Both the position numbers and the translations under genes were made by a program. A DNA stretch of 64,000 nucleotides. It comes from Pseudanabaena sp. BC1403. Lineage in GTDB: Bacteria; Cyanobacteriota; Cyanobacteriia; Pseudanabaenales; Pseudanabaenaceae. Each line of letters starts with the position of its first letter. The stretch's first letter is position 1. Shown piece after piece: positions 53,080 to 60,499 of the stretch. The DNA lies in the NCBI RefSeq assembly GCF_002914585.1, contig NZ_PDDM01000007.1, positions 62,001 to 126,000 of the forward strand, given 5' to 3'. The notes below the pieces were generated by a model. That model made no database searches. It worked only from the letters and a program-made list of their open reading frames with translations, and was not told where the DNA came from.

Positions 53080-55368
53080 ATGTCTAAAACGCCTGTCATC
53101 AAAAGTATTGAACCGTTAATTATATTTGACCTCCCCGAATCGCCTATTGAGCCACTTAAATTATCCATGAACCTATTCGAGAACCATCGCCAACAAATCA
53201 CCGCATCAGAAGCGCCCCTCGCCGATCGCTTACGTCCGCGCCACCTCGATGAATTCATCGGACAAGAACATATTCTTGGACAAGGAAGACTACTTCGCCG
53301 CGCCATTCAAGCCGATCGCCTATCATCACTCATCTTTTATGGCCCCCCTGGAACAGGCAAAACCACCCTAGCGCGGATTATCGCTAACACCACCAACGCC
53401 CACTTCATCGCCATCAATGCCGTCCTCGCAGGTGTAAAAGAAATTCGTGAAGCAATTGAAACCGCCCAAACCCAACGCGGCTATCACAATCAACGCACGA
53501 TCCTGTTTGTCGATGAAGTCCATCGCTTCAACAAATCCCAACAGGACGCATTACTGCCTTGGGTAGAAAATGGCACGATCATTCTCATTGGTGCAACTAC
53601 TGAAAATCCTTTCTTTGAAGTGAATAAGGCATTAGTCAGCCGATCGCGATTATTCCAATTAAAGCCATTAACCGAAGCGGATTTGCGGCGAGTATTAGAA
53701 CAAGCAATTAGCGATCGCCAAAGAGGTTATGGCAATCTCAATATAAAAATTGCCGAAGAAGCGATCGCTCATTTAGCCAATGTCGCCAACGGTGACGCGA
53801 GGTCATTGCTGAATGCATTGGAACTAGCCGTAGAAACAACAGAACCAAATGAAGATGGCGCGATCTCCATTACTTTAGACGTAGCCGAAGAATCGATTCA
53901 ACAAAGAGCAGTTCTCTACGACAAGGAAGGCGACGCTCACTTTGATACGATTAGCGCTTTCATCAAGAGCGTGCGTGGTTCCGACCCTGACGCTGCCCTC
54001 TATTGGCTAGCCAAAATGGTCTATGCAGGTGAAGATCCCCGTTTTATTTTGCGCCGATTACTGATTTTAGCGAGCGAAGATATCGGACTTGCCGACCCGC
54101 AAGCAGTAGTAGTCGTGAATGCTTGTGCTGAAGCCTTTGACCGCATTGGTTTACCCGAAGGTCGCTATCATTTAGCCCAAGCCACCCTCTATCTTGCCAA
54201 TGCTCCCAAATCAAACAGTCTCATGGGCTTCTTCGATGCGATCGCTGCCGTAGAGCAGGAACGTCAATCCGATGTTCCCAATCCTCTCAAAGATAGCAAT
54301 CGCGATAAAAAAGGATTCGGTCACGGTGCAGGCTATCTCTATCCCCACGCCTATCGCGATCATTGGATCGAGCAGCAATATTTACCCAGCAGTCTGCAAG
54401 GACAGGTCTTCTATCAACCATCAGATCAAGGTGCAGAAGCCGCAATTAAATTACAAGTGGAACGTCGGCGCGAAGCTCAATTGGCAGCAATGGTAAGTGG
54501 TGTAGTCATAGAATTACCTGAAATCCTTACCTTTAGTCCCACTGATAACAAAAGTGATCGCTGGTTACAACGCACCATCGGACAGGCGGGTGAGCGATTA
54601 GCAACAATACGAGATCTCCTATTCTCCAAATTATCGATACAACGTCATCATGTGGTTCTCAACTTAAATGCCGCCACAGGCTTATTAACATGGGAAGCAT
54701 TGCGATCGGTTCCAGAAGGCGGAGTCTATGCACTGACTTATCAAGAATCTGAAGCGATCGCTTTGCAAGAACAAGCAGCAAGTTTACCCGAACTTTTGCG
54801 CCCAATTGTCATGCATGGTTCCTTGATAAAGATTCCTGATGCGATCGCTTCTATGCGTTTTGAAGCGATTGTTGGCTATAACGCTTTAATGCGGGAACCT
54901 GACAAATTAGCCTGTGTTCAGAAATTAGCAAATCTCTTGCAACCTCATGGCAAAATTGCTCTCTATGAATCAATACCCAAACACACACAGCGCATTTATC
55001 GATTGATCGATTTACCAGATGAATTTGGCGATCGCTGGATACTTGCAGAGGAAGAAATCTATAACAATCCTGATGACCCGATGACAAATTGGGATATTGA
55101 TGATTTGCGATCGGCTTTTGAGAAAGTAGGTTTAACTGTTGAAATAGAAGTAGAACGCATTACTACGCCCATGCAAATTTCTACAGCTCTATTAAACCGT
55201 TGGTTTAGCAAGTCTCAGGCAAAGCCATCCTATGCCAGTCATCTAGCCAAGTTGCTCACCGATGATGAGATAGCGATCGCTCAACAATTACTGACCAATA
55301 AGCTATTGAATAAAACAGTAGATTGGACAAGTTCAGCAGCAATGATTATTAATTATTATGTTGCTTAA
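53080..55368 (+). CDS. rarA: RarA/MgsA AAA ATPase fused to methyltransferase-like domain
   Basis: A 762-residue protein. Residues 31-470 are RarA (MgsA), an ATPase that acts at stalled replication forks: Walker A GPPGTGKTT at 88-96, Walker B TILFVDEVHRFNKSQQ, sensor 1 ILIGATTENPFFEV, and the C-terminal cluster PYP-like HAYRDHWIEQQYL. Residues about 485-762 resemble a degenerate class I methyltransferase (NLNAATGLLTWEALR; YALTYQESEAI). SD GGAGG at 53069-53073 fits the ATG at 53080; typical RarA would start at internal M30. Convergent 4-nt overlap with ruvA. Confidence 0.85.
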   Translation: MSKTPVIKSIEPLIIFDLPESPIEPLKLSMNLFENHRQQITASEAPLADRLRPRHLDEFIGQEHILGQGRLLRRAIQADRLSSLIFYGPPGTGKTTLARIIANTTNAHFIAINAVLAGVKEIREAIETAQTQRGYHNQRTILFVDEVHRFNKSQQDALLPWVENGTIILIGATTENPFFEVNKALVSRSRLFQLKPLTEADLRRVLEQAISDRQRGYGNLNIKIAEEAIAHLANVANGDARSLLNALELAVETTEPNEDGAISITLDVAEESIQQRAVLYDKEGDAHFDTISAFIKSVRGSDPDAALYWLAKMVYAGEDPRFILRRLLILASEDIGLADPQAVVVVNACAEAFDRIGLPEGRYHLAQATLYLANAPKSNSLMGFFDAIAAVEQERQSDVPNPLKDSNRDKKGFGHGAGYLYPHAYRDHWIEQQYLPSSLQGQVFYQPSDQGAEAAIKLQVERRREAQLAAMVSGVVIELPEILTFSPTDNKSDRWLQRTIGQAGERLATIRDLLFSKLSIQRHHVVLNLNAATGLLTWEALRSVPEGGVYALTYQESEAIALQEQAASLPELLRPIVMHGSLIKIPDAIASMRFEAIVGYNALMREPDKLACVQKLANLLQPHGKIALYESIPKHTQRIYRLIDLPDEFGDRWILAEEEIYNNPDDPMTNWDIDDLRSAFEKVGLTVEIEVERITTPMQISTALLNRWFSKSQAKPSYASHLAKLLTDDEIAIAQQLLTNKLLNKTVDWTSSAAMIINYYVA

Positions 55369-56009
55369 CGAGATAGCCATGCGATCGCCTCTTTAATCCA
55401 AGCTTCGATATCTTGAGTTTTAGCAAGTATCGGTAAACTGGCGATCGCATTCAGGGCATTACTAATTTCAGTTGGCGTATAACCTAGAGCTAACAAAGTC
55501 ATCTCGACCTCTTCTTGTACAGCCACACTAACCACGCTACCAACAGAGCTAGTTACACCAACTTGAGCCAAGCGCCAATCCGCTAGTTTTGTCTTTAGTT
55601 CTAGAGCCAACCTTTCCGCTGTTTTCGTGCCGACCCCTGGAGTTAAGCTCAGCACCCGCGTATTACCTGAAACGATCGCTTTAACTAAATCTTGAATACC
55701 CAGACTATTGAGCAGCGCTAAACCAACCTGAGTCCCAATTCCTGAAACGCTGATTAATTGGCGAAACAACTCACGTTCAGCTAGAGTGGCAAAACCAAAC
55801 AAGGTCATTTGATCTTCACGAACGATCAGATGCGTAAATATTTGCGTCTCTTCCCCTACTAGAGGCAACTTATTTGCAGTGCTAGCCGTAACTTGAATAT
55901 CGTAACCAACACCCTGTACATCGAGGGTGAGCCAATAGGAAGGTGTATTTTTTCGAGAACTGTCGGCAGCTTTGCAAGCAGCGATCGCACCACGCAGGAA
56001 ACCAATCAT
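55365..56009 (-). CDS. ruvA: Holliday junction branch migration protein RuvA
   Basis: Binds four-way junctions and loads RuvB for branch migration. 214 residues: N-terminal OB domain (MIGFLRGAIAA, SYWLTLDVQGVGYDIQV), then helix-hairpin-helix pair (FRQLISVSGIGTQVGLALLNSLG and TRVLSLTPGVGTKTAERLALELK), then the flexible C-terminal domain III (EVEMTLLALGYTPTEISNAL) that contacts RuvB. The stop overlaps rarA's stop by 4 nt on the opposite strand. A standard core gene. Confidence 0.95.
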   Translation of the reverse strand: MIGFLRGAIAACKAADSSRKNTPSYWLTLDVQGVGYDIQVTASTANKLPLVGEETQIFTHLIVREDQMTLFGFATLAERELFRQLISVSGIGTQVGLALLNSLGIQDLVKAIVSGNTRVLSLTPGVGTKTAERLALELKTKLADWRLAQVGVTSSVGSVVSVAVQEEVEMTLLALGYTPTEISNALNAIASLPILAKTQDIEAWIKEAIAWLSR

Positions 56010-56038
56010 AATCTACAGTGCTTTGCACTGAACTAAAA

Positions 56039-56093
56039 GCCAAGATTTTTGTTGAGAATGTTGCAAAGCAACATTCTCAACAAAAATCTTGGC
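56039..56093. repeat. 55-bp palindrome between ruvA and unknown gene
   Basis: Perfect arms starting GCCAAGATTTTTGTTGAG, centre GTTGCAAAGCAAC. It shares a 47-nt core with 30464-30534; the two paired differences preserve pairing. Confidence 0.85.
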
Positions 56094-56128
56094 GTTGGAT
56101 CTCTTGTAATCCACTGCAATTGTCAGTA

Positions 56129-57217
56129 TCATCGGCGTGGCAATGGCGGAAACTGGGGAAGTTGCACAGCCGCTAGAGAAGTCACCACTTTACGAGAGCT
56201 AGAATTCGAGATCGCTAGCTGAGTATCGTCTTCTCTCTCTGGATTAGCAACACTGCCATACAAAGCTTGCATAAACTTGGGAGTAGCGACAGTGGAAGCA
56301 ATTGTCGAGTTAGTCACAGCTGAGCTTGAAGAAAGTGACGAATCTGATGCAGATGAGTCGTTGTTGCTGGTAACATTTTTGCGCATAGCGATCGCCTGCT
56401 CTGGTTGCTTCTCAATACGCCAGTTAACGATATGCGCATCCTTTGGTTCCTCAGCAATCTGCAAAGGTGGTAAGTTAGGGGAGAGCGGTGAACCTTGAGA
56501 AGCCTTATGAGGCCTCATAATCAAAGGTGAAATTGGCTGACTTCTTGCAGGAATCGACAACTGAAGAGGTTCAGGTTCTTCAATAATTACTTCCGAAATT
56601 ACTTCTGACTGGTGTAAATCAGTCGTGAATGGCTTTAGCTCTTGAGAATCTTCTAGCTCAATTGGTTGAGGTGCAGGTACAATTTTGACTACATTTTGCA
56701 GAGGTGAGTCATTGTTCGCCTCAACAGGAGTAATCTTTTCATCGGCAAGCTTAGCGATCGACCAAGACTCTAACGCCGAAAGTGCCATGTCATTGGGGGC
56801 AGGTGTTGAGGTGTCGAGGCAACGTTCAAGGGCAGCTTTTAGTTGCGACGTGTGGTGCTGTTGGCGCTTGAGGCGATCGCGCAATTCATCACAATTTATA
56901 TGCACATCTTGTAACTCTCGCTCAAGTTGGTCAATGCGTGACTGAAGAGTTTGAGTGAGGGTTTCCTGACGCTGGATGACTAACTGAGATAGTTGTAACT
57001 GCTCTTGCGCTTGACGCAACAAAACTTGCGCTTGCTGACTACGCTCGTTGCAAAACTGTAGCTCTTGCTCTAAGACTTGTCTGGGCAAGGCGTTGAACAG
57101 AGTTGTTGGCTCACCGTGTATGTTTGAAGATACACTCTGAAGCGGGGTTTGCGGCTCTGGCATCAATGGACTAATGCTCTCTTGTGCTGATGAATCGCCA
57201 AATCCAGCCTGACTCAT
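56129..57217 (-). CDS. Coiled-coil protein, 362 aa
   Basis: No family recognised. Residues about 45-135 form a long heptad-like coiled coil (QVLEQELQFCNERSQQAQVLL, RIDQLERELQDVHINCDELRDRL, RQQHHTSQLKAALERCLD). The remainder is low-complexity, Pro/Ser/Glu/Ile-rich and likely disordered, with Ser-rich (NDSSASDSSLSSSSA) and Glu/Pro segments. No signal or membrane segment. A cytoskeletal or scaffold role is conceivable only by analogy. Confidence 0.65.
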   Translation of the reverse strand: MSQAGFGDSSAQESISPLMPEPQTPLQSVSSNIHGEPTTLFNALPRQVLEQELQFCNERSQQAQVLLRQAQEQLQLSQLVIQRQETLTQTLQSRIDQLERELQDVHINCDELRDRLKRQQHHTSQLKAALERCLDTSTPAPNDMALSALESWSIAKLADEKITPVEANNDSPLQNVVKIVPAPQPIELEDSQELKPFTTDLHQSEVISEVIIEEPEPLQLSIPARSQPISPLIMRPHKASQGSPLSPNLPPLQIAEEPKDAHIVNWRIEKQPEQAIAMRKNVTSNNDSSASDSSLSSSSAVTNSTIASTVATPKFMQALYGSVANPEREDDTQLAISNSSSRKVVTSLAAVQLPQFPPLPRR

Positions 57218-57536
57218 GACTTACCCTTCACACCAAGAATTTTACCTAGTGTCAAATCTTAGCTCAAAAATTTGTTTTTTGTAGCATTAATTTTCATAAA
57301 TTGAAAAATATTTATGATAATTATGACAATGATGACTATAAACGACCAAAAAAAAGACAAATTCTGCCATCTCTAAAACTGAAAAGAGAGTTGAGGTGCT
57401 TCGCACTTCAACTCTCTTTTCAGTTTTTCCAGCATCGCTTTGAACAACAAAAAAGAGTTGACATAGAGACTTAGAATTAGTTAAAGCAAAGTACTGCCGA
57501 TTTCGCTAACCATTAATCCCAACATGAGGGGAATCT
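57218..57536. other. Divergent intergenic region, 319 bp
   Basis: Holds the palindrome 57375-57427 and promoters presumably for the coiled-coil and NAD kinase genes. No operator is apparent; a GAGGGGAA run precedes the GTG start of NAD kinase. Confidence 0.4.
57375..57427. repeat. 53-bp palindrome with GTGC-TTC-GCAC centre
   Basis: Near-perfect arms starting AAAACTGAAAAGAGAGTTGAG. It sits between divergent genes, so it is not a terminator of either adjacent gene, unless a transcript reads through. Confidence 0.75.
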
Positions 57537-58466
57537 GTGAAGATTAGTAAAGCAATCATTGCCTATAAGTCGGGTAGTCAAATTGGCAAAATATGGGCTG
57601 AGCGATGTAGTAATGAGTTAGAAGCACTCGGAGTCAAGGTCTTAATTGGTCCAACAGGAGCAACAGATAACCCTTATCCCGTATTTCTCGAATCGATGCA
57701 TCAACAAATTGATCTTGCTGTTGTATTAGGCGGGGATGGAGCAACCTTGGGCGCGGCTAGATATCTGGCAAAACTTGAGGTTCCGATTTTGGCAATTAAT
57801 GTCGGTGGACATTTAGGATTTCTCACTCACTCAATTGAGGAATGTGAAAATACTGTCGAAATCTGGGAACGCCTCTTGTCCGATCGCTTTGCGATCGAGC
57901 GACGCATGATGCTAGAGGCAAAAGTAGTTACGGTTGATGAAGGCTTAGGGACGAGGCTCGGTCAACCCTGTGGCCCATTTTTATGTCTCAATGAGATGTG
58001 CGTCAAACCAGCTTCGCCCGATCGCATGGTCACTGCGGCTCTAGAACTAGAAATTGATGGCGAGGTGGTCGATCAATATCACGGTGATGGGCTAATTGTG
58101 GCGACACCGACAGGCTCGACTTCATACACTGTGGCGGCAAATGGGCCAATTGTGCATTCGGGAATGCACGCGATCGCGATTACGCCGATTTGTCCGTTGA
58201 GTTTATCGAGTCGAGCGATCGTGATTCCACCCAAATTAACGGTCAGTATTTGGCCGCTTTCGACTGATGACTTTAGTCTAAAGCTATGGACAGATGGAGT
58301 CATGGCTACGTCAATTTTCCCTGGGCAGAGAGTTGACATCCAGATGTCAGAGTGTCAAGCACAATTTATTGTCTTGCGAGAAGAATATTCTTATTATCAA
58401 GCGTTACGCCAAAAGCTTCTATGGACAGGCGCAAGAGTTCGCTATCCCAATCAATATAGAAACTAA
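57537..58466 (+). CDS. nadK: NAD kinase
   Basis: Phosphorylates NAD to NADP. A 309-residue enzyme, GTG start (GAGGGGAA upstream). Residues 65-68 are the catalytic GGDG (LGGDGATLGAARY), NVGGHLGFLTH follows, then the NE motif in LNEMCVKPASPDRM and the GDGLIVATPTGSTSY substrate loop. Cyanobacteria often carry two such kinases; this one has the usual length. The stop codon and final 18 nt of codons form the left arm of a palindrome. Confidence 0.93.
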   Translation: MKISKAIIAYKSGSQIGKIWAERCSNELEALGVKVLIGPTGATDNPYPVFLESMHQQIDLAVVLGGDGATLGAARYLAKLEVPILAINVGGHLGFLTHSIEECENTVEIWERLLSDRFAIERRMMLEAKVVTVDEGLGTRLGQPCGPFLCLNEMCVKPASPDRMVTAALELEIDGEVVDQYHGDGLIVATPTGSTSYTVAANGPIVHSGMHAIAITPICPLSLSSRAIVIPPKLTVSIWPLSTDDFSLKLWTDGVMATSIFPGQRVDIQMSECQAQFIVLREEYSYYQALRQKLLWTGARVRYPNQYRN

Positions 58467-58510
58467 AAGAGGGCGCTTTGCGCCCTCTTTTAGTTTCTAT
58501 ATTGATTGGG
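58446..58510. terminator. 65-bp palindrome overlapping the NAD kinase 3' end
   Basis: Arms of about 31 bp around TTT. The left arm runs from CCCAATCAATATAGAAAC (last codons) through the stop at 58464-58466; the right arm repeats these bases in inverted form after the gene. Perfect pairing. Terminator and possible record of an inverted copying event. Confidence 0.9.
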
Positions 58511-58563
58511 TTTCTTCGCTCCCCCTTGTTTAATGGTTTGGATTGGAGCGCAAGGTGCTGTAA

Positions 58564-59154
58564 TTAGTCACGAAATGCGATTCGACCAGTTTTCGGTAGG
58601 CTAAAAGCAAGGAAAGAGAAGAAATACAACATATAAACAATTCCCCCTACTGCACCAACAAAGGCTAAGTTCTCGAAAGGGATACCATTATGAAATATGG
58701 CGCTAAAGCTTAGCGGTGGCTCAAACCAAATTTTGCAAATGTCACTCAGTTGCTCAGCATTCATAAAGGCACAATTAGCGAATATTAACCGAAATATCAC
58801 GCTTAGTGAGCAATAAACCGTCGTAGCCCAACGCCATCCTAAATAAATTGGCTTAAGGCTCTTGCGCGAAGCTTCAATATCTTCATTTAAATCTTGCCAA
58901 AACCAGAGCGCAAGCACGATTAAAACCGCAGCTACAATGCCCGATATATAAGATATACCTAAACTACCGATCGCTAAATAAATAGTAATCAATACCAGAC
59001 TAGCAACGCGCCAATACAAAAGTAGCGATCGCTTGATTGCTTCATTGCCACTCCGCAAAGCCCAGATTAATAGGCCGAAGGGTATTAAAACAATAAACAG
59101 CAGAGCTAATCGATAGTCTAGCCATACAAGTTGACGAATAAGGGTTGCATCCAT
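58564..59154 (-). CDS. DUF3177 family membrane protein
   Basis: A 196-residue cyanobacterial integral membrane protein with about five hydrophobic segments: residues 14-34 (LALLFIVLIPFGLLIWALR), 45-65, 68-88, 105-125, and 160-185. The N-terminal MDATLIRQLVWLDYRLAL and the C-terminal LPKTGRIAFRD match DUF3177, function unknown. It is convergent-spaced from NAD kinase across a palindrome. Confidence 0.8.
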   Translation of the reverse strand: MDATLIRQLVWLDYRLALLFIVLIPFGLLIWALRSGNEAIKRSLLLYWRVASLVLITIYLAIGSLGISYISGIVAAVLIVLALWFWQDLNEDIEASRKSLKPIYLGWRWATTVYCSLSVIFRLIFANCAFMNAEQLSDICKIWFEPPLSFSAIFHNGIPFENLAFVGAVGGIVYMLYFFSFLAFSLPKTGRIAFRD

Positions 59155-59273
59155 AAAAGCAAAAATTTCTGACCAGATCTTCCAGTTTATGTTACTATAC
59201 TAACTTGCAATAAATAAGCTTAAATAAATAGCTATATTTGTTCCAAAAATTCTATAAAACATCGCAACAAAAA

Positions 59274-59310
59274 TAGCGAGATTCAAACTTGTTAGTCTAA
59301 AATCTCGCTA
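59274..59310. repeat. Hairpin, TAGCGAGATT arms
   Basis: TAGCGAGATT pairs with AATCTCGCTA around a 17-nt loop, in the spacer between two membrane-protein genes on the minus strand. Confidence 0.5.
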
Positions 59311-59390
59311 CAAATGGGCTTAACGAAACATCTATGTTGCTGTTTTTAGCTTCTCAAAGAAGTATTTTTTTCACATCGGCTAAATAGCTT

Positions 59391-59435
59391 AAACAAAAAG
59401 AAAAGGAACGCTGAGCGTTCCTTTTCTTTTTGTTT
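59391..59435. repeat. 45-bp palindrome
   Basis: Perfect arms AAACAAAAAGAAAAGGAACGC around TGA; a terminator candidate, followed at 59445 by a second palindrome. Confidence 0.75.
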
Positions 59436-59444
59436 GCCAACATC

Positions 59445-59484
59445 AAAAGCAGCAATTCCCACAACGCGGGGAATTGCTGCTTTT
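59445..59484. terminator. 40-bp palindrome at gene end
   Basis: AAAAGCAGCAATTCCC and complement around ACAACGCG. Ends 3 nt before the stop of the minus-strand gene at 59487, so a likely terminator. The core AGCAATTC recalls the AGCAATTCTCAT repeat family. Confidence 0.75.
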
Positions 59485-59486
59485 AG

Positions 59487-59915
59487 CTATTTATGTAACC
59501 ATTCGCCTCCATGAAATCGCCAACGCGGAAAGATGATCCTCATGAGTGTTTGTGAGGCAGTAAAAACTGTTAGCCAAATACAGATATAGTGTAGTGAAAA
59601 TTTATCAAAGGGAATGGCACTCAGCCATCCAATCTTCAAAATATTGCTGATCAAAAAGTTGAAGGGAACATAAAAGAAAAAGGCTTCCCAAATACCTGCT
59701 GCTAACTGCAAAGTCGCCGGCCAATCATGATCCCAACGGAGAGTTTGCAATTGGTTGTAAACAATATCCCATAGGCAGCCTAAAACTGCGATCGCTAATA
59801 GCACTTGAAAATAGACGAATTCACCATTGAGGCTAAAGGGAATAGTTACGAGTACCCCCAATGTCCCTAAAAGTAAGATCCGAGTTTGCCATCTTCCGAT
59901 TAATGTAGGAGTCAT
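59487..59915 (-). CDS. Small membrane protein, 142 aa
   Basis: A conserved-looking cyanobacterial membrane protein with MTPTLIGRWQTRILLLGTLGVLV at the start and three to four hydrophobic segments (about residues 9-29, 33-52, 73-95, 107-125), ending IIFPRWRFHGGEWLHK. No function known. ATG at 59915 (MTPTLIGRW) preferred over an in-frame upstream start that would add 16 residues. Divergent from the FHA gene. Confidence 0.75.
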   Translation of the reverse strand: MTPTLIGRWQTRILLLGTLGVLVTIPFSLNGEFVYFQVLLAIAVLGCLWDIVYNQLQTLRWDHDWPATLQLAAGIWEAFFFYVPFNFLISNILKIGWLSAIPFDKFSLHYICIWLTVFTASQTLMRIIFPRWRFHGGEWLHK

Positions 59916-59965
59916 AATCTTATCTTGTGCTATATATTTGAAATCAAGCAGCTTTAACAGCAATT

Positions 59966-60442
59966 ATGTCAGAACTAACATTGGCTTGGGTAGAAGCAGG
60001 AATTACCAAAAGTTATCATATCGGTCTGACAATGGCACGAATTGGGCGCGATCCTGCAAGGTGTGATTTAGTTTTGACTCATCCCACAATATCGGGGTTG
60101 CATGTGGTGATTTATTTCGATTCACAGAAACAGAGCTTTTGGATTAGAAATATGCGTGAGTCTAATCCGCCAATGATTGATGGTCAAAGTTTATCGAAGG
60201 GAGAACGCGAATTGAAGGTGAATATGGCGATCGCGTTAGGTCAACAAATATTACAAATCACCAAAATTGATATTGATGTACCCATTTCTCCCCAGAGAAA
60301 TCCTGATCATGTTTATGGATTGCAATGCCCCAATTTAAAATGTGCAAAAGTTTCGCCTTACGAACGAATTACATTAGTATGTCCTTGGTGTGGCACTTCA
60401 CTAGCTGGAGCTGCTAGCAGTATTTTACCGTCTAAAAGATGA
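59966..60442 (+). CDS. FHA domain protein with zinc ribbon
   Basis: A 158-residue protein. Residues about 22-95 form an FHA phosphothreonine-binding domain (ARIGRDPARCDLVLTHPTISGLHVVIY with GR and SxxH-like features). The C-terminal 40 residues hold a zinc ribbon: CPNLKC, about 15 residues, then CPWCG. Such a pair could read phosphorylation and contact another protein. The stop codon lies in the left arm of a palindrome. It is co-directional with an FHA-flavoprotein gene 57 nt downstream. Confidence 0.8.
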   Translation: MSELTLAWVEAGITKSYHIGLTMARIGRDPARCDLVLTHPTISGLHVVIYFDSQKQSFWIRNMRESNPPMIDGQSLSKGERELKVNMAIALGQQILQITKIDIDVPISPQRNPDHVYGLQCPNLKCAKVSPYERITLVCPWCGTSLAGAASSILPSKR

Positions 60443-60476
60443 GATGTGGCGATTCGCACTACATCTCATCTTTAGA
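60431..60476. terminator. Palindrome overlapping the FHA gene 3' end
   Basis: TCTAAAAGATGAGATGTGGCG pairs, with an indel and mismatches, with TACATCTCATCTTTAGA after CGATTCG. The left arm includes the last codons and stop (60440-60442). Confidence 0.75.
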
Positions 60477-60499
60477 ATAGCTTGATAATTTAGAAGACT

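Larger units (their letters stand above)
59155..59486. other. Intergenic region with three hairpins, 332 bp
   Basis: No gene is visible. Three inverted repeats occupy it, listed separately (59274-59310, 59391-59435, 59445-59484). Both flanking genes are on the minus strand, so it also holds the promoter of the DUF3177 gene. Confidence 0.5.
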
